DNA of 64,000 nt from Methanocorpusculum labreanum Z (GTDB lineage Archaea > Halobacteriota > Methanomicrobia > Methanomicrobiales > Methanocorpusculaceae): assembly GCF_000015765.1 (NCBI RefSeq), contig NC_008942.1, forward strand, positions 1 through 64,000, in the 5' to 3' direction. Numbering within the stretch: position 1 is the first letter of the stretch; every line of letters begins with the position of its first letter. Positions 8,393 to 17,227 of the stretch are shown one piece after another. The notes under the pieces were generated by a model. That model made no database searches, was not told the origin of the DNA, and worked only from the letters and a program-made list of their open reading frames with translations. The position numbers and the translations under genes are program-made.

Positions 8393-8875
8393 TTAGAACC
8401 AGCGCATCATCACAACGGCGTCTTCCCCGTCCTTGTAATACTCTCCAAATAAAATGACATCCTCATACCCGATTTTTTTGTAAAATTCCTTCGCAGAATT
8501 ATTACTTACCCGAACCTCAAGGCTGCAGCCAGAGCACCCCTCCAGAAAAAAATCCCGTTCCAGTTTACGGAGCAGAAGTCTGCCTATGCCAAATCCCCGC
8601 ATATCCGGAGAGACAGCAATATTACAGATATGGCCGTATTTTTCCTGATCGGTCTCTTCAATTGCCCCTGCTGAAAATCCGACTATCCTCCCTTCCGCTT
8701 CTGCTACATAAAACGAGGTCAGAAAAACCGTCATCATCTCAAGCATTGCTTTATAGTCCCAGGGATCGGGAAAGCATAGGAGTTCAATCCGGTATATATC
8801 CGGTATATCTTCGATCGTTGCTTTTCTGATCAGACAGCCGGCGGCAGTCCCGCCCACTCCTCTAAAGGTTACCAT
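8393..8875 (-). CDS. rimI: GNAT N-acetyltransferase, RimI-like
   Basis: A 160-residue GNAT enzyme. It has the motif A acetyl-CoA loop 'VSPDMRGFGIGRLLLRKLE', an upstream 'YGHICNIAV' strand, and motif B 'LEVRVSNNSAKEFYKKIGY'. The pattern is closest to RimI-type protein N-alpha acetyltransferases, which in archaea acetylate N-termini broadly. The first ~15 residues look like an extension; a start nearer 'CLIRKATIEDIPDIYRIE' is possible but lacks an ATG. It is divergent from the DUF1015 gene, with starts only 40 bp apart. Confidence 0.85.
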   Translation of the reverse strand: MVTFRGVGGTAAGCLIRKATIEDIPDIYRIELLCFPDPWDYKAMLEMMTVFLTSFYVAEAEGRIVGFSAGAIEETDQEKYGHICNIAVSPDMRGFGIGRLLLRKLERDFFLEGCSGCSLEVRVSNNSAKEFYKKIGYEDVILFGEYYKDGEDAVVMMRWF

Positions 8876-8914
8876 TTGCTATTTTTACTATTGGGCGCTA
8901 ACCAATATAGCATA

Positions 8915-10168
8915 ATGGTTAGTGTATATCCCTTCACCGGTCTTCGCCCCGCTCCGGATGCATACCGCAGCGTGCCGTCCGTTCCATACGATGTCATCAG
9001 CGCCGAAGAGGCTGCTGCTGAAATAGAAAAAAATGAACGTTCTCTTCTCCGTGTCATTCGTCCCGACGCGGAAATGATGGATATCGACCCGCATGACGAC
9101 CGTGTGTATGCGAGGGCCGCAGAAATGTTTGAAAAGATGAAGGCAGAGGGACTTTTCGAGGAAGATGATACCCCCTCATTCTACATCTATCAGATAACGC
9201 TTGGCGGCGAACTGTTCACCGGGCTCGTCTCCTGTGTCTCGGTAGAGGAATACAACAATGATACGATAAAAAAACACGAGCTAACACGCTACGACAAAGA
9301 AGAGGACAGGACCCGTCATATCGATGCGGTGTCCGCCCACACGGGTCAGGTCTTTTTACTCTATAAGGACTCGGGCCTCATCCATGAAACCCTGGTCAGC
9401 ATCGCCGCTGCCCATACGCCCGACGGCGAATATATTTCTGCCGGAGGCAATCTCCATCAGATCTTCCGGGTGGCGGATCCCGCTGACGTTGAAAAGATCA
9501 CCGGCCTTTTTGCAGGAATTGCCAACCTCTACATCGCCGACGGTCATCACCGGGCGAAGTCCTCGGCCAACGTTCTGGAAAGAAGAGCTTCCGAGGGCCG
9601 TGCAACTCCCGATGCGGAAAAGTTCATGAGTGTTCTCTTTGCGCACGACTCGGTCCGGATCTACGGATATCACCGTCTCGTCAGGGATCTCGCCGGCATG
9701 AATGCCGATCAGTTCTTAGGCGATCTCGCTCTCAGATTTACCGTGACGCCGTTAAAGAAAGTTGACACATCCAAAAATATGATTCCCGTCAAGAACGACG
9801 GATCTATGCATATCATCCACCTCTATCTTGAAAGCCAATGGTATGAACTGACCCGCCCGGTTGATCCCGCGGCCGATGCCATTTCAAGGCTCGATGTTTC
9901 GGTTCTGCAGGAGCTTGTTCTGGACGATATGCTTGCGATCTTCGATCCCCGCGGCGATCCGCGTATCTCCTTTGTTGGCGGCATCGCTCCTCTTGCTGAT
10001 GTCATCAGAGATGTCGACAACGGTGAATACTCGGCAGCATTCATTATGCAGCCGGTCACTGCCCAGCAGGTGATCGATGTAGCCGATGCGGGACTCATCA
10101 TGCCCCCGAAATCGACCTGGTTCGAGCCGAAACTGCTCTCAGGCATGGTCATCCACGAGATCCGCTGA
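8915..10168 (+). CDS. DUF1015 family protein
   Basis: About 417 residues from the ATG at 8915. The upstream TTG at 8876 would add 13 residues that do not resemble the family. DUF1015 proteins begin like this one, with a 'YPFTGLRPAPDAYRSVPSVPYDV' pattern, and carry the conserved 'YIADGHHRAKSS' segment (here near residue 210). Some annotations link the family to HTH regulators or serine-kinase-like folds, but no reaction is safely known. A strong ribosome site is absent. Transcribed away from the rimI-like gene. Confidence 0.9.
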   Translation: MVSVYPFTGLRPAPDAYRSVPSVPYDVISAEEAAAEIEKNERSLLRVIRPDAEMMDIDPHDDRVYARAAEMFEKMKAEGLFEEDDTPSFYIYQITLGGELFTGLVSCVSVEEYNNDTIKKHELTRYDKEEDRTRHIDAVSAHTGQVFLLYKDSGLIHETLVSIAAAHTPDGEYISAGGNLHQIFRVADPADVEKITGLFAGIANLYIADGHHRAKSSANVLERRASEGRATPDAEKFMSVLFAHDSVRIYGYHRLVRDLAGMNADQFLGDLALRFTVTPLKKVDTSKNMIPVKNDGSMHIIHLYLESQWYELTRPVDPAADAISRLDVSVLQELVLDDMLAIFDPRGDPRISFVGGIAPLADVIRDVDNGEYSAAFIMQPVTAQQVIDVADAGLIMPPKSTWFEPKLLSGMVIHEIR

Positions 10169-10196
10169 TGTTCAGCGGGTCTGAAAAATAGATAAT

Positions 10197-10214
10197 GGGC
10201 AGGAACTTCTGCCC
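10197..10214. terminator. Short hairpin between convergent genes
   Basis: GGGCAG and CTGCCC arms lie between the DUF1015 stop and the MerR regulator stop. The minus-strand reading is followed by ATTATCTATTTTTC, so it may end the MerR transcript. Confidence 0.4.
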
Positions 10215-10247
10215 TCCCGCTCTGCTTTCGATTCGAAGTAGATCGGT

Positions 10248-11060
10248 TCAGTTCTCTTTCTTCATCACCGGGACCTGAATCTCGGTGAGCCAGTCATCTT
10301 CGGTTTTCTGGTTCCAGATCCCGTCGATGTAACTCTCTCTCGGATTATCCGTGACCGTATATCCATTCTCTTCGATCCATTTGAATATGAATGCGTATGC
10401 TTCACGGAGAGTACTGTACGGTCCTTTGTGCATTACGGATACTGCGGTGATGGCCGGCATCTTTTTGAATTTGATGTCGCCGACTTCCTTGCCGAATTTA
10501 TCAACCGCTTCGCAATACTCGACATTAATGTCTTTTTCCCGGTATTCTCCATCGAGATATATGACAAAGCAGTATCCGGGAACCGTGCATTTGATATCCG
10601 GGTTTGCTGCGGCACATTCAGCACCGATTGCCGGGATCTCGGTAAAGTAGGCATCGTAGTTTGGGATCGTCATTTTTTTCGAGTAGACGATACACTCGGG
10701 AATTTCTTTGATGGTTGCCTGATAATTCATAAAATACTCCTCCTCTTTTCCTTGTAGAATGAAATCGATTCGGGAGAGCTGGTCGGTTTTTTCCCGAAGT
10801 TCCGTCTCGAGTCCCTCTCTTCTTTTTTCCAGAATTTCTGCGGCATCCTCTCCGGAGATTATTTTTTTAATCTCGTCCAGAGATAGGCCTGCCTGCTGAA
10901 GAGACTGGATGTAGTGGAGTTTGACAAGCTGACCGGTTGTGTAGTAACGGTAGCGTGCAAGATCGACCTTTTCCGGTTCAAGGATGCCGATCTCGTCATA
11001 ATACCGCAGAGTCTTAACGGTGGTCTTGCTCATCTTCGAAAACTCGCCGATCCGAAACAT
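10248..11060 (-). CDS. MerR-family regulator with GyrI-like effector domain
   Basis: 270 residues. The N-terminal MerR helix-turn-helix (MFRIGEFSKMSKTTVKTLRYYDEIGI) is followed by a dimerisation helix (about 75-115) and a GyrI/SOUL-like ligand-binding domain to the end, with the 'YIDGIWN' and 'TEIQVPV' features of BltR/BmrR relatives. The start at 11060 is chosen because the conserved domain begins there and GGGAGAAATA precedes it; a longer frame adds 40 unrelated residues. It probably senses a cationic or hydrophobic compound. A 7-bp inverted repeat lies 49-69 bp upstream. Confidence 0.9.
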   Translation of the reverse strand: MFRIGEFSKMSKTTVKTLRYYDEIGILEPEKVDLARYRYYTTGQLVKLHYIQSLQQAGLSLDEIKKIISGEDAAEILEKRREGLETELREKTDQLSRIDFILQGKEEEYFMNYQATIKEIPECIVYSKKMTIPNYDAYFTEIPAIGAECAAANPDIKCTVPGYCFVIYLDGEYREKDINVEYCEAVDKFGKEVGDIKFKKMPAITAVSVMHKGPYSTLREAYAFIFKWIEENGYTVTDNPRESYIDGIWNQKTEDDWLTEIQVPVMKKEN

Positions 11061-11108
11061 TATTTCTCCCCCAACATACGTTTTATTTGTCTGATAAATT
11101 CTGTATCT

Positions 11109-11129
11109 ACTCTCCGGCAACAGGAGAGT
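11109..11129. promoter_or_regulatory. Inverted repeat upstream of the MerR regulator
   Basis: ACTCTCC and GGAGAGT flank GGCAACA. The element is in the promoter-sized gap before the MerR gene and after the 11177-11986 gene on the same strand. It may be the MerR operator or a terminator; the spacing of a MerR operator would fit. Confidence 0.4.
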
Positions 11130-11176
11130 TGCAAGCCTTATACGTTGTTTTTTCCAAAAAGGACAATCAAGCGCTT

Positions 11177-11986
11177 TCACGCATACCCTGGCGGGTGTTC
11201 GTCCTCATTTCTCTCTTCATCTTTGCCTTTGTAGAACTTTTCATAAAATGCGGTGAAGTTCTTTTCGCATTTGGTGATGAGTCCTTCGTCCACATTTTCC
11301 TTTGGGATATTTTTTGCGAGTTCGGCAGAAAGTATCTCGACCAGTTGGAAGACGGAGTCAGGCGTCATCGTGATTTTGGTTTCCGTTCCGTTGTAGAGCA
11401 CGAGTTCAAGGCTGAGTATCCAAAGCGGCGTGTCGCCTTCCCGCTTATAGGTGTTGACATCGATCATGTGCCAGTCTTCATCCATCGTGCCGGCAGAGAG
11501 TGTGTATGCCTGCTGGACACGGTTCCCATAGAGGGATGTTAGATGCTGGATGATCCAGACGGCACTTTTTTGTTTTTCTTCTTTGATCGCATGCAGCAAA
11601 TCATCGAAAAATGCCGCTGAGTTGACATGACAGGCCGTCATGAGGACCATTGTCGCATTTGCCCCAAGGAGCATCGACATGGCATTGACGAGTTTCGGGA
11701 AGGTTTTCCGGTCGATCGGGTCGACAAGATGGTATTCGAAGACCTCTCGGATGGGTTCAAGGATGGTGGGATTCGCCTCAAGAATTTCTGCAAGCGATCC
11801 AAGATCCGTCAAAAACTGCTCGGGAACCGGTTTGTGTGTATCGGCCGGCTGTTCGTTGGACTGAGCGGTCGTCTCTTCTGCCGGGAGATCAGTCTCCGGG
11901 ATTTTTACCGGTTTTGGTTCAGGTGTTTTATCCTTTTTGGATTTTACCGTTCTTTTTTTCGGCGCAGGTGCGGAGGTATCGCTCAT
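11177..11986 (-). CDS. Unrecognised protein with charged N-terminal tail
   Basis: 269 residues from the ATG at 11986. The first ~55 residues are Lys/Pro/Glu/Thr-rich and look disordered (SDTSAPAPKKRTVKSKKDK...). The remainder is a soluble, mostly α-helical domain with a β-rich 'SLELVLYNGTETKITMTPDSVF' segment near residue 200. No membrane segment, signal peptide or catalytic motif is visible. It stands between the MerR regulator and the frh terminator, on the same strand. I do not recognise the family. Confidence 0.75.
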   Translation of the reverse strand: MSDTSAPAPKKRTVKSKKDKTPEPKPVKIPETDLPAEETTAQSNEQPADTHKPVPEQFLTDLGSLAEILEANPTILEPIREVFEYHLVDPIDRKTFPKLVNAMSMLLGANATMVLMTACHVNSAAFFDDLLHAIKEEKQKSAVWIIQHLTSLYGNRVQQAYTLSAGTMDEDWHMIDVNTYKREGDTPLWILSLELVLYNGTETKITMTPDSVFQLVEILSAELAKNIPKENVDEGLITKCEKNFTAFYEKFYKGKDEERNEDEHPPGYA

Positions 11987-12056
11987 GATAAAGAGGTACA
12001 TCCTTGAGAGATGAAAAGATGTTCGTTTGGGGTTTGCCCTAGGGAAAAATTTTCCT

Positions 12057-12087
12057 CAAAAAAAGTGTACCCGAGAGGATGGGTACA
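12057..12087 (-). terminator. Terminator of the frhADGB operon
   Basis: Read on the minus strand, TGTACCC and GGGTACA arms enclose an 8-base loop and are followed by C and a run of seven T. It lies 24 bp past the frhB stop. Confidence 0.75.
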
Positions 12088-12110
12088 TGTCGTAATCCAT
12101 TATACACTGT

Positions 12111-12983
12111 TTAGATGTAGGGGTTACGGAGTGGTTTGAGAGCTGCGTGCTCCTTGTGGGCTCTGTGCTCAAGGTACTTCTGGTTTTTGGTGATCTTCTC
12201 GGTTGCAAGCTTCTCGACGAGTTCAAGACCCGGCTTGACGCCGTCCATTGACTCGGCAATGATCCAGCCTGCTTCGACTGCCTTGTTGAAGGCTGCCTCA
12301 CCGGCTGCGGAGCGGACGAAGACGGTTGACCATCCGTCCGGAGTTCCAACGGAACCGGTTGAGATATCTGCCATGTTTGCGACATAGTCGAGACAGACGT
12401 GGCATCCGGGCTGCTCATACTTGTGAGTAACCTTTAAGGGGATCTGCGAGTTTACACCGCGCTCGGTGTAGACGGAGAATTTGCCCTTTCCGATGTCCAT
12501 CTTGGTGACATTGTCGATCTTGGTTGCACAGTGGTCTTCGACCATCTGGAAGAGTCCCTGGTAGGGGAAGTTTTCCATACAGAAGATACCGAGTGCAAGA
12601 GCGATCTTGTCGGGGACGTCACGCAGACCGATTGGGTAGAGCTGTGCTTTGCGCACTGCCTGGATCTGGCATGGGGTTCCGACGATACCGATCTTGTCAA
12701 GACCATAGCTGCGGGTTGCCTCTTTGATCAGTGCAAGGTTCGGTGAGACTGAGTATTTGGTTCCACGGCTTGCGAAGAGTTCTTCGACCGTTGTGGCGAT
12801 CATCGGTTCAGGCTTGTACGGCTCTGCTCCTGGTCCTGCGACGATTGCTCCGTCAATAATGCCTGTCTCAAGTGCGTAGGCAAACATTGCTGTGACGATT
12901 CCTCCGTCCTGGGACTTTGCGAGAATGTCTTCACAGCCGGCTTTGGCTTTGTAGACTGCCTTGTATTGTCCAAGATATTCCAT
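12111..12983 (-). CDS. frhB: F420-reducing hydrogenase, beta subunit
   Basis: 290 residues. FrhB carries FAD and one [4Fe-4S] cluster and transfers electrons from the hydrogenase to coenzyme F420. Cysteine-bearing family motifs are seen: GTPCQIQAVRK (~120), GIFCMENFPY (~145) and PGCHVCLDYVANMADISTG (~205). Length matches FrhB. It is the last gene of the operon, 20 bp after frhG, followed by a strong terminator. Homologous domains occur in F420-dependent sulfite reductase and glutamate synthase-like enzymes, but the operon fixes this assignment. Confidence 0.97.
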   Translation of the reverse strand: MEYLGQYKAVYKAKAGCEDILAKSQDGGIVTAMFAYALETGIIDGAIVAGPGAEPYKPEPMIATTVEELFASRGTKYSVSPNLALIKEATRSYGLDKIGIVGTPCQIQAVRKAQLYPIGLRDVPDKIALALGIFCMENFPYQGLFQMVEDHCATKIDNVTKMDIGKGKFSVYTERGVNSQIPLKVTHKYEQPGCHVCLDYVANMADISTGSVGTPDGWSTVFVRSAAGEAAFNKAVEAGWIIAESMDGVKPGLELVEKLATEKITKNQKYLEHRAHKEHAALKPLRNPYI

Positions 12984-13003
12984 TTTTTTCGCCTCCAGGA
13001 CCC

Positions 13004-13915
13004 TCAGGGTTTCATAACCTCTCCAATGAGGTTAGTGATTGCTTCATACTGTCCACAGACGTCGAAGCTGAAGAAGCTTCTCGGGCACTGTGCGTAGCAT
13101 GCTCCACATTTGATACAGAGGTCGCGCTCAATCTGCGGTCTGCCGTACTGGATCGTGACTGCACGGACCGGGCAGGCTGCTGCGCAGCTGCCGCATCCGC
13201 AGCAGAGACCCTGGTTGATGACTTCGGTCATCAGGTCGCAGCCGCATGCTTCGGTTCCTGCTGCTGCAAGGTTCATGAGAGGGGTAAGGTATGCGGTTGC
13301 AAGTGCCTTCTGCTCGTCGTTTCCTTTGAGTAACAGGTATGCCATAAGACAGACGTTTCTGATCTGCTGCGGTGTCGGTGCACATGCCGGGATGTACACA
13401 TCGACCTTGATCAGGTCGCCGATTGGCAGGAAACCCTCATGCTGGGGTTGGTTCTGCTGTCCGCCGCGGCAGAAACGGGTAGTGTTTCCGTAGCAGGCAC
13501 AGCCTCCGAGAGCTACAACAATTGCTGCATTCTCACGGGTTTCTAAAATCTCTTCCATTGAGCACTCGTCGTTGATACAGACGGAACCCTCGACTAATGC
13601 GACATCCATTTTTGGGATGTGGCGCACATCGGCGAGAGTCAGACAGTAGACGAGGTCAGCGTATTTGTCGAGGATTGTAAGTAATCCTTCGTAGTTATCT
13701 GCAAGGGACACGAGACATCCGGTACAACCGCTCATGTGTACGTGTCCTACAGTAATCTTGTCAGCCACTGGCTTCTCCTCCTTTGGTTTTGTAATAATTG
13801 GCTTTTGTTCGACCATTATGTCAGCTGGTGTTGCACCAGGCTTTGCGTCCTGTTTTCCCTCGCTGACAGCCTCATTACCGAACAGTAAGCCTTTGAGTTT
13901 ATCTAATAATCCCAT
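13004..13915 (-). CDS. frhG: F420-reducing hydrogenase, gamma (small) subunit
   Basis: 303 residues: the electron-transfer small subunit of the [NiFe] hydrogenase. After a ~45-residue charged leader, 'HMSGCTGCLVSLAD' gives the proximal cluster cysteines. Two ferredoxin motifs follow near the C-terminus, CCGCGSCAAACPV and CIKCGACYAQCP, as expected for FrhG, which bridges FrhA and FrhB. No twin-arginine signal is present, consistent with a cytoplasmic complex. It starts 3 bp after the frhD stop. Confidence 0.97.
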   Translation of the reverse strand: MGLLDKLKGLLFGNEAVSEGKQDAKPGATPADIMVEQKPIITKPKEEKPVADKITVGHVHMSGCTGCLVSLADNYEGLLTILDKYADLVYCLTLADVRHIPKMDVALVEGSVCINDECSMEEILETRENAAIVVALGGCACYGNTTRFCRGGQQNQPQHEGFLPIGDLIKVDVYIPACAPTPQQIRNVCLMAYLLLKGNDEQKALATAYLTPLMNLAAAGTEACGCDLMTEVINQGLCCGCGSCAAACPVRAVTIQYGRPQIERDLCIKCGACYAQCPRSFFSFDVCGQYEAITNLIGEVMKP

Positions 13916-13918
13916 TTT

Positions 13919-14401
13919 TCAGCTCTCTAATTCCTGTAAGATGACAGTTACAGTTTTGGGAACAGCTCCTTGGACTTCCGGACTTAATTCGAGGGCAAAG
14001 TCCTCTGAATCCGGAGCAGGAATATACCCGGGCTGGCACCCGATAATAACAATATCCATTTTTCCTTTCAGTCTGCCGATCGGATCGAGCAGATTTCCGG
14101 AATGGGCATCCATGTAACGTTCTCCTCTGCCTTCAGGAAGAAGATCGGCGGGGATTTTCGTGACGTCTCCGGGTTTTCCCCCGAAGTCCATTGCATCCAC
14201 AATGATCAGTTTTTTTGTGACTTCTGGATCCAGCATCGAAAAGATGAGGTGAGGGCCGCCAAGGCCTACATCCATTGCTTTTACATTGTCGGGAAGTTCG
14301 TAGTCAGCTAAAGCTCTGATCACAACGGGACCAAATCCGTCGTCGCCAAAGAGTTCGTTACCGACACCGGCGATTATTATTTCTGGAAACAGTCCATCCA
14401 T
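13919..14401 (-). CDS. frhD: Hydrogenase maturation endopeptidase FrhD
   Basis: 160 residues of the HycI/HupD protease family. These enzymes trim the C-terminus of the large subunit after nickel insertion. The family start 'GVGNELFGDDGFGP' has the metal-binding Glu in GNELFGDD, with further conserved 'DVGLGGPHL' and 'DAMDFGG'. It lies between frhA and frhG as in the classical frhADGB order. Its probable substrate is the FrhA tail after DPCVSCATH. Confidence 0.96.
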   Translation of the reverse strand: MDGLFPEIIIAGVGNELFGDDGFGPVVIRALADYELPDNVKAMDVGLGGPHLIFSMLDPEVTKKLIIVDAMDFGGKPGDVTKIPADLLPEGRGERYMDAHSGNLLDPIGRLKGKMDIVIIGCQPGYIPAPDSEDFALELSPEVQGAVPKTVTVILQELES

Positions 14402-14410
14402 GGTATATAC

Positions 14411-15778
14411 TTACTCAAGGAGCTTCTGTGCAACGAGCTTGTTGTTTTCATCCAGCACAATCATGTGGGTTGCGCAGGAAACACAGGGGTCGTATGCACG
14501 GACGATAACTTCTGCAAGTTCCCAGGGTGCGCCGGTAAGTGCACGGCTGCAGACCGGGAAGTTCCAGGTGGTCGGGACAAGCATGGAGAACCATTCGACT
14601 TTGCCGTTGCGTACCTTTGCAAGGTGCACATCACAGCCACGCGGTGCTTCGTTTGCTGCCCATCCGATTTCGCCGTCACCCTGAGGGATAACATCTGCAC
14701 AAACTGAGGCGCTGGTGTCAATTGCATCAACTGCCTCAATCATCTTGTACATACAGTCCATATACTCCATCGCACGGGCAATGTTTAATCCCATTGCACC
14801 TTTGCGGTTGTAGTTCTGGTATTTTACAAGACGTGCACGGGGACCAACCTCAACAGGCTGTCCGTCGTACAGAGGTACGCCGGTGCATGCCTGCATCTGC
14901 GGCCAAGCTTTCGTGCCTGCTTTGGTGGTTCCGCCGACCGGGTATGTAGGGTCTTCGAGAGTGATCTCTTCTTCGCCCATATACCAGTCCCATGGTCTGA
15001 CTTCAAGCCAGCGTGCAGGATCCCACTCGGGGTTCTCGTCAAGGGAAGAGCTGCCGTACATCGGAGCTGCTGCCATGTAGCCCTGGTTGTGGTAACCAAG
15101 TTCTTTTGGAATGGCAACTTCGCGGCCGCACATTTCTGCCCAGTCACGTTTCATGTAGTTCTCTTCCAGAGCAATCATGAACTCCATCTGTTCACGTGCA
15201 AGCTGGAGTCCCTGCTTTGCAAGATCGTAGATCTTAGCTTTTGCACGGGGAGTAATGTTTTTGTACATACCTCCAACACGGGGGTTGGACGGGTGTACTG
15301 CTTCGCCGCCGACGATCTCGCCGACGGTCTGACCGATCATACGAAGGGTCTGAATACGCTTTGCGACAGATCTCACCGGCTCTTCTGGGCTGAAGGGGTT
15401 GACCTTGATGTCGGTTCCTGGGAGATATAAGTCAGGCAGTGCAAGAATGTCGTGCAGTGCATGAGAGTGCAGTCTGTTACCGCACTGTAAAATCATACGC
15501 AGGAGGTATGCGTCGTCTGGGATCTCAACACCCATCGATGCTTCCATTGCCTCAGTTGCGGCAAGCGTGTGGGCAATCGGACAGATACCGCACACACGGG
15601 AAGCGATCTTTGGGACCTGCTCATAGGTTTTACCAATGGCAAGTTTCTCTACTCCACGAACCGGTGTGATAGAAAGCCAGTCTCCGCGCTCGATGATGCC
15701 TTCATCGTTTACCTTTAAAACGAGCTTGGAGTGACCTTCATGTCTGGTGGTCGGGGAAATTTCTACTACTTTCGACAA
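14411..15778 (-). CDS. frhA: F420-reducing hydrogenase, alpha (large) subunit
   Basis: The 455-residue [NiFe] catalytic subunit that splits H2. Nickel ligands are C63 and C66 in RVCGICPIAHT, and C432 and C435 in DPCVSCATH; all are cysteine, with no in-frame UGA, so this is not a selenoenzyme. The 17 residues after H438 form the tail removed by FrhD. The start is a TTG at 15778, chosen because the family begins at this point and GGATGAGG lies just upstream; no in-frame ATG is close. It is the first gene of frhADGB. A perfect palindrome lies 15 bp before the start. Confidence 0.96.
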   Translation of the reverse strand: MSKVVEISPTTRHEGHSKLVLKVNDEGIIERGDWLSITPVRGVEKLAIGKTYEQVPKIASRVCGICPIAHTLAATEAMEASMGVEIPDDAYLLRMILQCGNRLHSHALHDILALPDLYLPGTDIKVNPFSPEEPVRSVAKRIQTLRMIGQTVGEIVGGEAVHPSNPRVGGMYKNITPRAKAKIYDLAKQGLQLAREQMEFMIALEENYMKRDWAEMCGREVAIPKELGYHNQGYMAAAPMYGSSSLDENPEWDPARWLEVRPWDWYMGEEEITLEDPTYPVGGTTKAGTKAWPQMQACTGVPLYDGQPVEVGPRARLVKYQNYNRKGAMGLNIARAMEYMDCMYKMIEAVDAIDTSASVCADVIPQGDGEIGWAANEAPRGCDVHLAKVRNGKVEWFSMLVPTTWNFPVCSRALTGAPWELAEVIVRAYDPCVSCATHMIVLDENNKLVAQKLLE

Positions 15779-16201
15779 TGTTTTCGCCTCATCCTAAATT
15801 ATTTAGGTTTTCAAACAGCTATACAGGAATATTACCATTGTCCTTTTGGATTAATGACACGTACAGAAGTACGCTAATCTTAATTTTTCTTGCAGGGCTA
15901 ATTAATGATTGCCTATTTTTTGGAAATTGAAATGCTAATTTTTTGATATATTTTGAAAAATATTATATTTTTATAAAATATTTTTATTAAGTTGTACTTA
16001 ATTAAAAAAATTTAATACCATTTTGAAAAATCGGCTGATATGAGGTTTATTCCTCACTTACTGAGCATGCGCTCTCCCTGTGGTCAATGATAATGAAAAA
16101 GCAACTCTCTTTTTCTTACGTAGGTTCAGAGATGAAACGTTGTTATTCACACAAAAATCGAAAAAATTCAAATGAATGATAAGAAGCCCGAAATGGAGAC
16201 T
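15779..16201. other. AT-rich gap between frhA and the larC homologue
   Basis: 423 bp without a credible gene. It must hold the frh promoter (minus strand) and the end of the larC transcription unit. Three things stand out: a palindrome at 15793-15807, a short inverted repeat CGTAC-AGAA-GTACG at 15860-15873, and a GAAAAAG/CTTTTTC hairpin at 16095-16115 that may end the larC transcript. The stretch 15900-16030 is almost pure A/T. Confidence 0.6.
15793..15807. promoter_or_regulatory. Palindrome just upstream of frhA
   Basis: CCTAAAT and ATTTAGG are perfect 7-bp arms around one T. A one-base loop cannot form a hairpin, so this looks like a dimeric protein-binding site. It would be in the leader or at the transcription start of frhA. 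Confidence 0.5.
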
Positions 16202-17227
16202 TCAGTTATCAAGCATCTTTGGAATCTGTCTCTGCACTTCTGCCATAACATTTTTCAAAGGCAGATTCAATTTTTGTGCAGCTTTTTTCATATCTTCAAA
16301 CTCGGGTTTTGCTGAAATGATGCGTCCGCAATGTTTTGACACTTTCACCCGTACAGAAAACACTTCGCCGAAAATCATAAACTGATATGGCTTTCTGACA
16401 CGGTCCGCCACGATCCTCGGCTCTTCTTTGACCCGCACGCCGAGCGTTCCTGTTTCCTCCATTAAAATCTCTACGAGATTCTGGTACTTTTCAAGACTCG
16501 TGATCACGGATAAAACAAATACCGGCCGGTGTTTTTTGCCGAACCCCTGCGTAACGAACACATCGACTGCCCCGGCAGCTAAAAGCTGCTCAACGGCATA
16601 TCCGATGATCTCTCCGGAGACATCGTCAATGTTTGTCTCAAGAATGATGATCCTCTCCTCTGTTAGATCAGAGATCTCCCCCTCGACAACCAAAAGCCCG
16701 TACTCTTTTGCATATCCGGTTTTTACCGGTGTCATCGATGGGATCGACTGCCGAAATACTGCAAGATTTGCCAGAAGAGCCGCACCCGAAGGTGTGGTTC
16801 GTTCAAACCCGGCTGGACTTTCGACTACCGGCATTCGATGCCGGGCACAGATCTCCATCGTCTCCGGCCGGCAGTTTCCAAGAGCGGGAGGCACGGAATA
16901 AATCGGAGCTGACAGAAGATCCATCGCATCAAGTAATGCGAGAGGACACAAAACTTCCGTGACTGCCCGATTATGAGAAGATTTTTCCTCAACATATTTT
17001 TCGAATACGGATTCCAGATCCGAAATAATGACATGTGCTTTCTCCTCAGCTTTGCTCGACAAACCCAATTCGCCCATCACGAAATCGGGGTCCTGTCCCG
17101 TCCATCGCGACAAAACCTCAGCAGCGGTTTTTCTCACATCTTCGACATCGCCAAGATCAGAAAGAGCCGCCGTTAAGGAAGCTCCGCTGATTCCTCCGAT
17201 TCTCGGATCAATGTATAACGTTCTCAT
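16202..17227 (-). CDS. larC: LarC-like nickel-insertion protein (DUF111)
   Basis: 341 residues of the LarC family. LarC inserts nickel into the pincer cofactor of lactate racemase, and the family is also widespread in archaea without a known racemase. Family features are 'YIDPRIGGISGASL' at the N-terminus (usually SGDM, here SGAS), 'RTTPSGAALL' near 170 and 'LETNIDDVSGEIIGYAVEQL' near 205. The C-terminal ferredoxin-like half is present. Its ATG overlaps the stop of the upstream 614-residue gene (ATGA), so the two are translationally coupled. Nickel handling beside a nickel hydrogenase is suggestive only. Confidence 0.85.
   Translation of the reverse strand: MRTLYIDPRIGGISGASLTAALSDLGDVEDVRKTAAEVLSRWTGQDPDFVMGELGLSSKAEEKAHVIISDLESVFEKYVEEKSSHNRAVTEVLCPLALLDAMDLLSAPIYSVPPALGNCRPETMEICARHRMPVVESPAGFERTTPSGAALLANLAVFRQSIPSMTPVKTGYAKEYGLLVVEGEISDLTEERIIILETNIDDVSGEIIGYAVEQLLAAGAVDVFVTQGFGKKHRPVFVLSVITSLEKYQNLVEILMEETGTLGVRVKEEPRIVADRVRKPYQFMIFGEVFSVRVKVSKHCGRIISAKPEFEDMKKAAQKLNLPLKNVMAEVQRQIPKMLDN

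Noticed and set aside
8210-8452. 80-codon plus-strand frame opposite the small basic gene
   Set aside because: The minus-strand frame has the terminator and a plausible product; the plus-strand frame also overlaps the rimI-like gene.
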